Shown here in pieces: positions 52,259-62,271 of a stretch of 64,000 bases of DNA (the stretch's first letter is position 1; each line of letters starts with the position of its first letter). Origin of the DNA: Haliscomenobacter sp040403615. GTDB lineage: Bacteria > Bacteroidota > Bacteroidia > Chitinophagales > Saprospiraceae. The position numbers and the translations under genes were made by a program. The stretch lies in NCBI RefSeq assembly GCF_040403615.1, contig NZ_JBBAKG010000030.1:1-64000 (forward strand). Reading direction: 5' to 3'. Below the pieces are notes generated by a model. That model worked only from the letters and a program-made list of their open reading frames with translations, was not told the origin of the DNA and did not search any database.

Positions 52259-55009
52259 ATGAGCGATTTCTCCTTCATTGCCAATGCTCACCCGGCGTAC
52301 ATAGATTCGCTGTACGAGCAATACCTGAATAATCCCGAACAAATCGACGAAACCTGGTCGTCTTTTTTCAAAGGTTTTGATTATGCCCATTCAACCAATG
52401 GTCATGAAAAAAGTAACGGGGTTGCCAGTCCAAGTACTTTTAACAAAAAAGAGTTTCAAGTACTTGCCTTGATCAACGCCTATCGTGGACGAGGTCACTT
52501 GATTTCTACCACCAATCCAATTCGCCCGCGCATCGATCGAAATCCAAAATTGGAAATCGAAGATTTTTACCTCTCTGAGGCCGATTTGGACACCGTGTTT
52601 AATGCTGCGACCGAATGTGGCATGGATCAACCTGCAACCCTCCGCGACATTATAGTCCACCTCAAGCGAATTTACGGAGGCAACATCGGTTTTGAGTTTC
52701 AGCACGTTCAACAGCGCGAAAAGCGCCGTTGGTTGCGTACCCGGGTTGAGCAAAGTCGTCCAGAGAAGGATTACAACATCCCGATTGATAAAAAACGCCG
52801 CATTCTGGAAAAACTGAATGAAGCGGTCGGGTTTGAGAAATTTTTGCACACCAAATACATCGGCCAGAAACGCTTTTCATTAGAAGGCGGCGAAAGCACC
52901 ATCGTTGCCCTGGATGCGGCCATCAATAAAGGTGCAGAAATGGGCGTAGAAGAAGTCATCATTGGGATGGCTCACCGCGGTCGTTTGAACGTGTTGGCCA
53001 ACATCATGAAGAAAACCTACGAGCAGATTTTCACTGAATTTGAAGGAACAGCCATTCCCGATCAAAGTTTTGGGGATGGTGACGTAAAATACCACCTTGG
53101 ATACTCTTCCCAAGTAGTTACGCCTACTGGTAAGGAGGTTCAGCTTGAATTGACCCCCAACCCTTCTCACCTTGAGGCTGTAGATCCAGTTGTAGAAGGC
53201 TATGCTCGCGCCAAAGCGGATCGCCTATATAAAGGTGATTACGATCGCATTTTGCCCATTCTCATTCATGGTGACGCTGCGGTAGCCGGGCAAGGCATTG
53301 TATTTGAGGTGATTCAGATGAGCAAGCTCAAAGGCTACAATACTGGCGGTACTTTCCATTTTGTGATCAACAACCAGATTGGTTTTACCACTGATTTTGA
53401 AGATGCGCGTTCTTCTACTTATTGCACTGGTGTGGCTAGTGTGGTTTCCGCACCAGTATTTCACGTGAATGGTGATGACCCAGAAGCTATCCTTTATGCC
53501 GTTGAAATGGCCATGGAGTTCCGCCAGGAGTTCAATACTGATGTTTTCATCGATATGGTGTGCTACCGTAAACACGGCCACAACGAAGGAGATGACCCAA
53601 TGTTTACTCAGCCAGATTTGTACGTAGCCATCAACGTTCACCCCAATCCAAGAGAAATCTACATCAAAGAATTGCTGGAAATGGGCGAATTGCCCAAGCA
53701 ACTTGCCGATGATTTGGAAAAAACCTATTGGGCAGATCTTCAGGCGCGTCTTGAAGAAGTAAAACAACACCCACTGCCTTATAAGTCACAAGAACCAGAA
53801 GAAGAGTGGGAAAAATTGCGCCACGCCACGGTGGAAGATTTTAAAAAGTCTCCTGTAACAGGACTAGAAAAAGCTACAGTTGAAAAAATTCTTGCCCACC
53901 TCAATACCATTCCAAGTCATTTCAAACCGATTCCAAAAGTGAGTCGCTTGTTGGAAAACAACAAAAAACTGTTGGCTAAAGGGATGATAGATTGGGCCAC
54001 CGCTGAATTGATGGCCTATGGTTCAATTTTGTTGGAGGGCAAAGACGTTAGGATGAGCGGCCAGGATGTACAACGGGGTACCTTCTCGCACCGGCACGCA
54101 GTTTTACATGATGCCAAAACCAACGAAGTACTCAACCGTTTGGACAACATTGAAGCTACCCAGGGCAAGTTTCATATTTTCAACTCTTTGCTGTCTGAGT
54201 TTGCGGTAATGGGCTTCGAATATGGTTATTCGCTGGCACATCCCCACAACCTGATCATTTGGGAAGCACAATTTGGGGATTTCTTCAATGGCGCTCAAAC
54301 CATTGTTGACCAGTTTATTTCTGCGGCTGAAAGCAAGTGGAACCGCATGTCTGGTTTGACCCTGCTGCTGCCACACGGTTATGAAGGCCAAGGCCCAGAA
54401 CACTCCAGTGCACGCCTGGAGCGATTCCTGCAAAACTGTGCCGACCTCAACATGATTGTGGCCAATATAACGGCTCCGGCCAACTTCTTCCATTTGATGC
54501 GCCGCCAACTGGCCTGGGAATTCCGCAAGCCACTGGTGGTGATGTCTCCAAAATCATTACTTCGTCACCCGGAATGTGTGTCCCCTCTTGAAGCTTTTGA
54601 GGCGGGAACAAATTTCCATGAAGTAATTGACGATGTAAATGTGACAGACAAAGAAGCCAAAGGCATCAAGCGGGTGTTGTTCTGTTCCGGTAAAATTTAT
54701 TATGATTTGGCGCAGCGCAAGAAAGACCTCAACCGCAGCGATGTAGCCATCGTACGCCTCGAACAATTGCACCCAATGCCCGAAACGCAATTGGAAGTCA
54801 TTCTAAATCGCTACAAAAAAGCAGAGCTTTTCTGGGTGCAAGAAGAATCCGCCAATATGGGGGCATGGCAATACATGAAACTCAATTGGGAGATTGATCG
54901 GAATTTGCAGCGCATTTCTCGCCGGGCCAGTGCCTCTACCGCAGTTGGTTTCAAGAAAATCCACGATCAGCAGCAGGAAGATATTTTGCAGAAAGCGTTT
55001 GCTGAGTGA
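52259..55009 (+). CDS. sucA: 2-oxoglutarate dehydrogenase E1 component
   Basis: SucA/OdhA (916 aa) is the thiamine-diphosphate E1 of the 2-oxoglutarate dehydrogenase complex of the citric acid cycle. It has the N-terminal YIDSLYEQYLNNPEQIDETW helix that binds E2, MAHRGRLNVLANI, the diphosphate region HGDAAVAGQG (about 337-346), CYRKHGHNEGDDP, LPHGYEGQGPEHSSARLERFL, and the C-terminal WVQEESANMGAW. The length is typical. A terminator follows, so sucB is not part of this transcript. The leader contains a repeat hairpin. Confidence 0.97.
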   Translation: MSDFSFIANAHPAYIDSLYEQYLNNPEQIDETWSSFFKGFDYAHSTNGHEKSNGVASPSTFNKKEFQVLALINAYRGRGHLISTTNPIRPRIDRNPKLEIEDFYLSEADLDTVFNAATECGMDQPATLRDIIVHLKRIYGGNIGFEFQHVQQREKRRWLRTRVEQSRPEKDYNIPIDKKRRILEKLNEAVGFEKFLHTKYIGQKRFSLEGGESTIVALDAAINKGAEMGVEEVIIGMAHRGRLNVLANIMKKTYEQIFTEFEGTAIPDQSFGDGDVKYHLGYSSQVVTPTGKEVQLELTPNPSHLEAVDPVVEGYARAKADRLYKGDYDRILPILIHGDAAVAGQGIVFEVIQMSKLKGYNTGGTFHFVINNQIGFTTDFEDARSSTYCTGVASVVSAPVFHVNGDDPEAILYAVEMAMEFRQEFNTDVFIDMVCYRKHGHNEGDDPMFTQPDLYVAINVHPNPREIYIKELLEMGELPKQLADDLEKTYWADLQARLEEVKQHPLPYKSQEPEEEWEKLRHATVEDFKKSPVTGLEKATVEKILAHLNTIPSHFKPIPKVSRLLENNKKLLAKGMIDWATAELMAYGSILLEGKDVRMSGQDVQRGTFSHRHAVLHDAKTNEVLNRLDNIEATQGKFHIFNSLLSEFAVMGFEYGYSLAHPHNLIIWEAQFGDFFNGAQTIVDQFISAAESKWNRMSGLTLLLPHGYEGQGPEHSSARLERFLQNCADLNMIVANITAPANFFHLMRRQLAWEFRKPLVVMSPKSLLRHPECVSPLEAFEAGTNFHEVIDDVNVTDKEAKGIKRVLFCSGKIYYDLAQRKKDLNRSDVAIVRLEQLHPMPETQLEVILNRYKKAELFWVQEESANMGAWQYMKLNWEIDRNLQRISRRASASTAVGFKKIHDQQQEDILQKAFAE

Positions 55010-55028
55010 GTATAAATAAGGAGAGATG

Positions 55029-55065
55029 AAGGATAAGCAAGTCCTCAATACTTGATCTTATCCTT
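55029..55065 (+). terminator. sucA terminator
   Basis: AAGGATAAG plus CAAGT pairs with ACTTG plus CTTATCCTT around a 7-nt loop, 20 bp after the sucA stop. T-rich sequence follows about 10 bp later. Confidence 0.7.
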
Positions 55066-55135
55066 CGTCCCGCACTCTTTTTCTAGATTTTTTCCTCTGA
55101 CGAAAAAAAACTACTTTTGTTTTCAAATAGGCATA

Positions 55136-55169
55136 AAAAGCAAAAACCCGGTGAGAAACATCTCCCGGG
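55136..55169 (-). terminator. Minus-strand terminator
   Basis: CCCGG and GAGA on one arm pair with TCTC and CCGGG on the other around a 4-nt loop, followed on the minus strand by TTTTTGCTTTTT. No annotated gene lies upstream, which implies an unannotated transcript. Confidence 0.75.
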
Positions 55170-55182
55170 CTTGCGGAAACTA

Positions 55183-55383
55183 TCAGTCCTTTTTCAACTC
55201 TGCCAGATTTGCTATCCAAATAAGAAAACCAAATAGACCGAGTAATGCCGCCCAAAAAAGGCAGCAACAACTATGGTTAGGGCATGGGTAGACGTGGTCT
55301 CTTTGTTCTCTTAGTTCCCGCCCATGACAACCAACTGCGCGGCTATGATTGGCATAGTAAACAATTGTTGTTCTAATCTGCTC
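55183..55383 (-). CDS. Possible small Cys/His-rich membrane peptide
   Basis: A 66-codon open frame ends in TGA 14 bp before a strong terminator. It contains VGCHGRELREQRDHVYPC, then PNHSCCCLFWAALLGLFGFL, a membrane-like helix, and a charged end AELKKD. The frame is bounded upstream by a TAG and has no ATG, GTG or TTG start. If real, it uses an unusual start or has lost its 5' end. The alternative is that only a non-coding RNA ends at the terminator. Confidence 0.25.
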   Translation of the reverse strand, partial: EQIRTTIVYYANHSRAVGCHGRELREQRDHVYPCPNHSCCCLFWAALLGLFGFLIWIANLAELKKD

Positions 55384-55613
55384 CTATGCTGTTTCTTATT
55401 GCTGTTTGAACAATTCAAAATTAAATCGTAATTTCATGTTTGGGTAGGCAGATTTGTTGCCAATTGTGATCACCAACCTTTGCAGGAATTATTATCAAGT
55501 CATAACCCATCAACATAAATTTCGAGCACAAACACCCTAATGAAATGACATTCAGTTGTTTGCAAGACAATCTTCAGTTTTTTTCAACCTTAAGCCGTTA
55601 AAAACCCAATGTT

Positions 55614-57173
55614 ATGCCCATCTCTCATGGAGATCAGCTTTTTGAAATGATTCAGTCCTTAACCAAGGCTGAAAAGCGCAATTTTCGGCTGTATGCCAAA
55701 CGGATACAGGGAGAAAGTGATGCCAAGTTTCTTCAGCTCTTTGATTTTTTGGAAAAACAAAAAGACTTTGACGAGGAACTCATCATTCGAAAACTGAAGG
55801 ATTCTAATAAAAGCCAGCTGTCAAATTTAAAACGTCACCTTTACCAGCACATCCTGACCTGCTTGCGGTTAATGGAGATTCACAAGAGTGAAGAAATACA
55901 AATCAGGGAATGGATTGACTATGCAGTCATACTGTATGGGAAAGGGCTTTACCTGCAATCTTTGAAATTGCTGGCAAAAGCCAAAACGCTGGCCAACAAA
56001 CTCAACCACGACATCTTGCAGCTCGAGATCGTAGAGTTTGAAAAACGGATCGAGTCCCGCCACATTACCCGCAGTACCACCCAACGCATGGATGAGCTGC
56101 AACGGGAATCGGAAGAACACAGTGATACAAACTTATCCATTGCGCTGCTTTCCAACTTCAAGCTGGCCTTGCAACGCCATTTCATCAACAATGGCCACGT
56201 CAAAACGACGGAAGAGCGATTGGCGTTGGAAAAAGACTTCAGAGACAAGCTGCCAAAACAGGAAGAGGATGCCAAAACCTTCTTTCAAAAAATTCACATC
56301 TACCACGCTTATTACTGGTATCATTATTTGCTTCAGGAATACGACAAGTGTCAGGAGTATGCCGCAAAATGGGTCAACTTGTATGCCTCCGAGCCCAAGA
56401 TGATTGAGATGGACATGGACATGTACATGATCGGGATGCACCAATTACTGGTAACAGCCTTTTACTTGCGCAATTATCCTGTATTCATCGAAACCCTGGA
56501 TCGTTTTGAAAAATTTCGCAAAGAAGTTTATCCTAAATTCAACTACAATTCACAGATTCTTTCTTTTCTGTTTGTCCATCAAGGAAGGTTCAATCGCCAT
56601 TTTTTAGAAGGAAGTTTTCAGGAAGGCACCGGGCGAACCTTACAACATACCTTGAGACGGATTCGCAGGTACGACAATAAACTAGATGCCCACAAGCTAT
56701 TAATCTTTTACTTTAAAATTGCCTGGCTTTGGATGGGAGCAGGGAAACCGACCACTGCCATCGATTACCTGAACCTCATTTTGAACCATCCGGGCAAAGC
56801 GCTTAGGGAAGACATGCAAGCCTATGCCAGCTTGCTGTTCATTATGGCGCATTATGACCTCAAGAACGTAGATTTCCTGGATTATGTGATCAACAACACC
56901 GCTCGATTTATCAGTAAAATGCGAGATCCCAGTAAGCTACAAAAAGCCAGCATCAGCTTTTTTAGGAGGCTGCTCAATGCCAGACCCGATGATACTCAAA
57001 AACTATTTCAGGATTTTCGCAAAAAATTAGAAGAACTGAAAGCAAATGATTTTGAAAAGAGATCGTTCATTTTCCTCGATTTAGAATCATGGGTGGAAAG
57101 TAAAATTCAAAACAAATCCCTTGCTCAAGTGGTCAAAGAAAGGCATGAACGTCGATTAGAACAAGGCTTTTAA
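55614..57173 (+). CDS. Alpha-helical repeat protein, unknown function
   Basis: This 519-aa soluble protein is almost entirely helical, with TPR-like pairs of helices throughout (for example LKLLAKAKTLANKLN, YYWYHYLLQEYDKCQEYAAKWVNLY). It opens with LFEMIQSLTKAEKRNFRLYAKR and contains RRIRRYDNKLD near 355. No signal peptide or catalytic motif is visible. Proteins with this opening are frequent in Saprospiria-type genomes but have no assigned role. It is monocistronic. Confidence 0.7.
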   Translation: MPISHGDQLFEMIQSLTKAEKRNFRLYAKRIQGESDAKFLQLFDFLEKQKDFDEELIIRKLKDSNKSQLSNLKRHLYQHILTCLRLMEIHKSEEIQIREWIDYAVILYGKGLYLQSLKLLAKAKTLANKLNHDILQLEIVEFEKRIESRHITRSTTQRMDELQRESEEHSDTNLSIALLSNFKLALQRHFINNGHVKTTEERLALEKDFRDKLPKQEEDAKTFFQKIHIYHAYYWYHYLLQEYDKCQEYAAKWVNLYASEPKMIEMDMDMYMIGMHQLLVTAFYLRNYPVFIETLDRFEKFRKEVYPKFNYNSQILSFLFVHQGRFNRHFLEGSFQEGTGRTLQHTLRRIRRYDNKLDAHKLLIFYFKIAWLWMGAGKPTTAIDYLNLILNHPGKALREDMQAYASLLFIMAHYDLKNVDFLDYVINNTARFISKMRDPSKLQKASISFFRRLLNARPDDTQKLFQDFRKKLEELKANDFEKRSFIFLDLESWVESKIQNKSLAQVVKERHERRLEQGF

Positions 57174-57385
57174 CAAATTAAAGACCAAATTATTCTTAAT
57201 TTCAGACAATTTTTTCTTCGAATAATTGTAACTTAAACTAATATTCCTCGTTATGGATCTGCAATTTGTGCCTAAATTGCAAAGATTTATTTAAACAGAC
57301 CTTGCCAGAGTGAATTGAAGGATTGATGAGTTGATCAGCAAAGGTCTCTTCCATGGCTAATCTAAGTTTCATACATTTTTTATTT

Positions 57386-57420
57386 GCCGGCTGCATTCAT
57401 GTGTGTCGGCTTTTTTTTTT
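57386..57420 (+). terminator. Candidate terminator, plus strand
   Basis: GCCGGC pairs with GTCGGC (one G-T) and is followed by ten T. It is 210 bp after the stop of the helical protein gene, so the long gap lowers confidence. Confidence 0.5.
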
Positions 57421-57431
57421 CAAAAAAACGA

Positions 57432-57461
57432 AGCCAGTTTATAGTATGCTATAAACTGGCT
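57432..57461 (-). terminator. Terminator of HAD phosphatase gene
   Basis: A perfect 13-bp stem (AGCCAGTTTATAG and CTATAAACTGGCT) with a 4-nt loop, followed on the minus strand by TTCGTTTTTTT. It lies 28 bp after the HAD gene stop. Confidence 0.92.
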
Positions 57462-57488
57462 CTGCATTTATCTTAGCATGAGGATCAA

Positions 57489-57920
57489 TTAATCCTTGAA
57501 CACTTCGATTTCGTGTTTTTCAACCACTAAATCTGTAAATTTCCCTTTGAAACGGGTTGCTTTTACGATATGGTTGTCGATCCAATGGTAATTGCCACCA
57601 CGTGGTTTGCCAAACAAAATGCCATGGTATTTGAACCCATTCCGATTGAGCCATTCTTCCGTCACTTGGCGGTGTTCTTCGGTCCGCGAGGTAAAGAAAG
57701 TCACCACATGGCCTTCATCGTACCATTTGTTCAGGATGCTGAGCGCATCAGGATAAGGCAACACCGTCACCATACGCTCGGGTTCCTCATTAGGGATGTC
57801 ATCACAGATGGTTCCATCAATGTCAATGAGGAAATTCTTCGTTTCGTTTGGTAAAACCGGGCTAATCGATTCACCCTTCTCATTATAAGCTGCCTTAAGC
57901 TGCTGGGTATTCTGGTCCAT
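57489..57920 (-). CDS. Small HAD-superfamily phosphatase
   Basis: This 143-aa cap-less HAD protein has motif I LIDIDGTICDD, motif II TFFTSRTEEH, the lysine region FGKPRGGNYHWIDNHIVKA, and a C-terminal EIEVF. The start MDQNTQQLKAAYNEKG at 57920 is used; the longer frame begins with ATT. It is the type found beside sugar-nucleotide and heptose genes in other Bacteroidota, but no such neighbours are present, so the substrate is open. Confidence 0.85.
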   Translation of the reverse strand: MDQNTQQLKAAYNEKGESISPVLPNETKNFLIDIDGTICDDIPNEEPERMVTVLPYPDALSILNKWYDEGHVVTFFTSRTEEHRQVTEEWLNRNGFKYHGILFGKPRGGNYHWIDNHIVKATRFKGKFTDLVVEKHEIEVFKD

Positions 57921-58097
57921 GAAAATGTTGTATTGTCTTGAACTGTGTGGATAAAGGATTGATAGACAGAATAATTTGGTCAATATTGGCTAGAGGCTCA
58001 TGTAAAAACGCTGCAATATCCGGTTTTTTTGAGAAAAATGAAAAGGAAAAATCTGCAAGAAAAAATTTATCCCATCAAAACAAGCAGATCAGCACAG

Positions 58098-59000
58098 TCA
58101 AAAAGTAACATAGTCTACAGGATCAACGGGTTTTCCCTTGTGCCAAAGTTCGAAATGCAAATGAGGGCCACTTGAAAGAACCCCTGTATTGCCAACAATG
58201 GCGATGGCTTCGCCCGCGCGGACAAAATTCCCTACCTTTTTTAACAAAGATGAATTGTGTTTGTAAAAAGAAAGAATGCCATTGTCGTGCTGAATTCCAA
58301 CGGTATTGCCCGTTTCGAGCGTCCATTCCGACAAAAAGACATAACCATCCATTGCGGCTTTTATCGCGGTATTGCGGGGGGCAAGCACATCCACACCATA
58401 ATGTGATTTTTGGCGATCAAAGTGTGAACTGATTTCTCCATTTACTGGAGCTGCAAAAAACAATTGTTCCATTGCTTTTTCAGTGGGTGCAAAGCCCACC
58501 GAACGCGCTTGCTTGGCAATGCGCCCTACCCTCTCCAGTTCGTCTTCTCGCCGAAATTCTTCATCAATCTCTGATATTCCAACCTTTTTGGTCTCTCCTT
58601 TTTTGGATTGATCCGGCATATCTACTTTCGGTACGTCTTTTTCGCGGATGGGGTTGCCCGTCAGCATCCGCCTCAAGTTGTTGATGTATACTTCTTGTGC
58701 CTGCATTTCTTGGCCCATTCGGTTTACTTCCCGGGTGAGTTCAAGCAAACGACGGTCGTTGTTGCCCAAAGGTTGAAAACCCGGCAAGTACTCCTTGATT
58801 GGCGTATAGGCTATCAACAAAAAGACCAAAAAGGTCAACATGACCAAAAGGGTACTGATGAAGAGATAAAGATTCATCAAAGTAAGTTTGTAGGAACCTA
58901 CTTCTTCAAACGTATCTTCATTCATGATGACAAAACGATAATGCTTGGTGGTATTCTCCCGCCATTTTTGCCAACGTTCGGTATTGAACTTCAAAGCCAT
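58098..59000 (-). CDS. M23-family peptidase, membrane-anchored
   Basis: This 300-aa protein has a short cytoplasmic start, one membrane helix (about 40-68), a coiled coil (about 80-165) and a C-terminal LytM domain (about 185-300). The zinc-site residues are intact: SHFDRQKSHYGVDV (His and Asp), then GPHLHFELW (HxH). It likely trims or regulates peptidoglycan cross-links in the periplasm. The start at 59000 (MALKFNTERWQKW) is preferred to one nine codons upstream. It is divergent from the PorW/SprE gene. Confidence 0.92.
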   Translation of the reverse strand: MALKFNTERWQKWRENTTKHYRFVIMNEDTFEEVGSYKLTLMNLYLFISTLLVMLTFLVFLLIAYTPIKEYLPGFQPLGNNDRRLLELTREVNRMGQEMQAQEVYINNLRRMLTGNPIREKDVPKVDMPDQSKKGETKKVGISEIDEEFRREDELERVGRIAKQARSVGFAPTEKAMEQLFFAAPVNGEISSHFDRQKSHYGVDVLAPRNTAIKAAMDGYVFLSEWTLETGNTVGIQHDNGILSFYKHNSSLLKKVGNFVRAGEAIAIVGNTGVLSSGPHLHFELWHKGKPVDPVDYVTF

Positions 59001-59243
59001 GTTTTTTGATTTGAACTCTGGTTCCAAGAGTGCGTTAGGGGTTGGTTTTTTCTTAAAACCAAAATAAATTTGTTCCTTTAAAGTTATATGTTCAGCAAAT
59101 TTACGGTTTACCAGTTGGTAAACCAGTGCTTCAACCTGATTTTAACGAATTTATTCAGCGAAGGGTTTAATTCCTAGCTTATTCTCCTTGATCACAACGT
59201 CCAAGTTTAGGTTGGCGCTGTCCAATTGGGATTAAGGTTAAGA

Positions 59244-62243
59244 ATGAACCTGATAAAATATTCGGCCTTGAAACGATTTATTTACACCCTTCCGGTGCTG
59301 GCCCTTGCCTTGATGATCGAGAGTTGTGTTGCCGTCAAAAGCTCCAGCAAGGAGTTGTCTCCGTTGGCTAAGGCATACCACAACACGACTGCGCATTACA
59401 ATGGTTATTTCAATGCCGACGAAATTCTGACTACGACCATGCTGGGCATGGATCAGCAGTACAAAGACAATTACACCCAAATTCTGGTGGTGTATCCTTA
59501 TATGGGCTTCGACAACCCCAAGTCACTTGCACCCCAATTGGATGAAGCGGTCAAGAAAGTGACCAAGGTCGCTTCATTGCACCCCAAAAGCGATTGGGTA
59601 GACGATTGCTATCTACTAGCTGGCAAAGCCCACTTTTTGAAACAGGACTTTGAAACTGCGGAGCAAACCCTCCGTTGGCTTACCTCTGAGTACTCGCCTG
59701 AAAAAGCGCGCATGAAAAAAGCGGTGCAACGCAATCTTTCCAGCAATGGCTCTTCTTCTCGCCCACCTGCAGTTAACGCAGATGGAGAAGTACTCACCGC
59801 CAAGGAAAAGGCCAAGGTGAAGAAAAAGCTGCAACAAGAAAAAGAGAAACAGACCAAAAAAGTTGCTCAGGCACGCAAGAAATACAATGCCGATGTAGCC
59901 AGTGCCCGCAAACGTGGCCGTCCCTTGCCAATTAAGCCGGAAATACTGAACAAAACCAAAACCACGACCACAACTACTTCTACCAATAAAACTCCGGCTC
60001 AGATTCAAAAAGATAAAGACCGCAAAGCCGCCGAAGAAGCAAAACGAGAAGAAGAGTTTCTCAAGAAAAAACCAGCCTACTACGAAGGTGTATTGTGGTT
60101 GGCGCGTACCTTGATTGAGCGCGGCAATGAAGATTTGGCTTTCCGTACCCTGACCCAATTGGAAAGTGATAAAAATACGCCTGATAAAGTACGTGCGGAA
60201 TTGGCTCCGCTTCTGGCTCATTTTTACATCAAAAGCAAACAGTATGAAGAGGCGGTAAAGCCGCTGGAAGAAGCCATCGCACTGTCAGATAATCCCAAAA
60301 CCAGAGCCCGATACAATTTCATCCTGGCACAGTTGCACCAAAGAGCGAGTCGTTGGAACGATGCATACAATGGTTTTGAAAAAGTAGCCAGCTCATCGGT
60401 CAATTACGAAATGCAGTTCAATGCCCGCTTGAATATGGCCCAAAATTCCTGGTTGAGTGGAAAAGGGTCTGCGGCATCAGCCACTACCCAGTTGGAACGC
60501 ATGCTTAAGGATCAAAAAAACCAGGAATACAACGATCGTATTTATTATGCACTGGCCAATGTTGCCCTCAAAAACAACGATAAACCCACCGCAATCAAAT
60601 ACCTGACTCTTTCGGTACGCAGTGGGGGCAGCAACCCCGCTCAAGTGACAGAGTCTTATTACACTTTGGCACAATTGTATTTTGATGAAGACAAATTCAT
60701 CGAGACCAAGAGCTACCTAGACAGTACCCTCCAGGTAATGGACAAAAAAGATGACCGCTACAAAACGGCCAACAACCTGAGAGATAACCTCGTTGACATT
60801 GCCAAAAACTTGAGCATCATCCAACTCCAAGACAGCATGTTGCGCTTGAGTACTTTGTCGGATGCTGAACTCAGGAAAAAGGCAGCCAAAATGAAAAGGG
60901 ATCAGGATGAAAAACGCCTCAAAGAACTAGAATACGCTAAAGCTCCAACGGCCAGCAACCCTCCCGGCCCCGGAAATCCGGGCGTTCGCCTTACTACTGC
61001 TGGTCAACCTCAAGCTGCCCTCTTTTGGGCTTACGATGACAAAGAACTCAAACAGGGCAAACGGGAATTCCAACGCTATTGGGGGGATCGGCCTCTGGAG
61101 GACAACTGGCGGCGCTCCCAAAAACGGGGCAACAACAACAATGATGACCCCAACCCTGAACCAGCAGCCCCAGCCAATCCCAGTACCCCCGATAGTCCCG
61201 AAGCCAACGATATAGCTACCTATTTGGGGCCAATTCCGCGCAACGAAGCCGAACGGCGCACTTCTGAAGTGAAATTAATCGATGCGATGTACAAACTCGG
61301 TGTTTTGTACTACGACAAACTCGAAAATTTTGGCAAAACGGTAAAAACCCTGGAAAGCCTCAATACCCGCTTTGGAAGACACAATTTTGAGCTCAACTCC
61401 TGGTATTACCTTTATTTGGCACACACCAAGCTGAATCAAACCAATCAGGCCAAAGTTTACTACGATAAAATTGTAGATGGATACCCTACCTCCACCTTTG
61501 CGCGGATGTTGAAAGACCCCAATTTTGCCGCTGAATTTCTGAATGAAGAGAAGAAAGTGAACGTGTATTACGATGAGGCATATGCTGCATTTAAAGCAGG
61601 CAATTATCAGGACGCCTTCAAAATGGCTGGAGATTCTAAAGTGCGCTTTGGGGCTGAAAACAAATTGGCTTCCCGTTTTGCCTTGTTAGCCGCCATGTGT
61701 ACCGGCAACCTACAAGGCAAAGAAGCCTACATCAATTCGCTCAACGAAGTGATTGCGCGCTACCCCACTTCAGACGAACAAAAGCGGTCCAAAGAAATTC
61801 TTCGCTTATTGGGTGCCACAGGCGCTCAACTCCCTGGTGACGATGAGCGTACCGACGCTGATGCCGAACGCTTTAGAACCGACGATGCGGCCATCCACTT
61901 TATCCTGGTGGTACTGGACAACAGCTCCAACCTGGATGCAGCCAAAGCAAAAATATCAGACTACAACCGGAAGTTCCACAAGTTGGATAAATTAACCATT
62001 ACCAATCTTTTCCTCGGTGATGACGAGAAAGCCCGCAAATTATTGGTCATCCTGCGCCGCTATGAAAACAAAGCCGCAGCCATGAAATACTATGATGGCG
62101 TACTCAAAAACCGTAGCGAATTCATGGATTCTGGTATGGATTACCAACTGTTGCCGATCAGTATGGACAACTACCGCTCCATCCTCCGCGATAAAACGGT
62201 AGATGGATATCAGGAGTTTTTTGAGGCAAACTATTTTAAATAA
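59244..62243 (+). CDS. T9SS-associated lipoprotein PorW/SprE
   Basis: This 999-aa lipoprotein has lipobox LMIESC (Cys28). It begins with the conserved AKAYHNTTAHYNGYFNADEIL segment, followed by TPR-like helical repeats. A low-complexity Lys/Gln/Ala-rich charged stretch (about 190-275) and a Pro/Asn-rich segment (around 575-660) interrupt it. PorW in Porphyromonas and SprE in flavobacteria are needed for type IX secretion and gliding. It matches the three T9SS cargo genes in the window. The ATG at 59244 is preferred to the TTG six codons upstream. Confidence 0.88.
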   Translation: MNLIKYSALKRFIYTLPVLALALMIESCVAVKSSSKELSPLAKAYHNTTAHYNGYFNADEILTTTMLGMDQQYKDNYTQILVVYPYMGFDNPKSLAPQLDEAVKKVTKVASLHPKSDWVDDCYLLAGKAHFLKQDFETAEQTLRWLTSEYSPEKARMKKAVQRNLSSNGSSSRPPAVNADGEVLTAKEKAKVKKKLQQEKEKQTKKVAQARKKYNADVASARKRGRPLPIKPEILNKTKTTTTTTSTNKTPAQIQKDKDRKAAEEAKREEEFLKKKPAYYEGVLWLARTLIERGNEDLAFRTLTQLESDKNTPDKVRAELAPLLAHFYIKSKQYEEAVKPLEEAIALSDNPKTRARYNFILAQLHQRASRWNDAYNGFEKVASSSVNYEMQFNARLNMAQNSWLSGKGSAASATTQLERMLKDQKNQEYNDRIYYALANVALKNNDKPTAIKYLTLSVRSGGSNPAQVTESYYTLAQLYFDEDKFIETKSYLDSTLQVMDKKDDRYKTANNLRDNLVDIAKNLSIIQLQDSMLRLSTLSDAELRKKAAKMKRDQDEKRLKELEYAKAPTASNPPGPGNPGVRLTTAGQPQAALFWAYDDKELKQGKREFQRYWGDRPLEDNWRRSQKRGNNNNDDPNPEPAAPANPSTPDSPEANDIATYLGPIPRNEAERRTSEVKLIDAMYKLGVLYYDKLENFGKTVKTLESLNTRFGRHNFELNSWYYLYLAHTKLNQTNQAKVYYDKIVDGYPTSTFARMLKDPNFAAEFLNEEKKVNVYYDEAYAAFKAGNYQDAFKMAGDSKVRFGAENKLASRFALLAAMCTGNLQGKEAYINSLNEVIARYPTSDEQKRSKEILRLLGATGAQLPGDDERTDADAERFRTDDAAIHFILVVLDNSSNLDAAKAKISDYNRKFHKLDKLTITNLFLGDDEKARKLLVILRRYENKAAAMKYYDGVLKNRSEFMDSGMDYQLLPISMDNYRSILRDKTVDGYQEFFEANYFK

Positions 62244-62271
62244 GTAATTTTTTGCGTCATACTTATAGAGT

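Larger units (their letters stand above)
55066..55613. other. Intergenic region with a possible small minus-strand unit
   Basis: The left part holds a minus-strand terminator and a short Cys-rich frame (55183-55383) described separately. The part from 55384 to 55613 shows no gene or repeat that I can recognise. Confidence 0.5.
57174..57488. other. Convergent intergenic region with two terminators
   Basis: No gene is supported. It holds one terminator for each of the flanking convergent genes and AT-rich sequence in between. Confidence 0.6.

Noticed and set aside
55052..55291. Plus-strand frame in the sucA downstream space
   Set aside because: No recognisable sequence; it overlaps two hairpins and is opposite the more protein-like minus frame.
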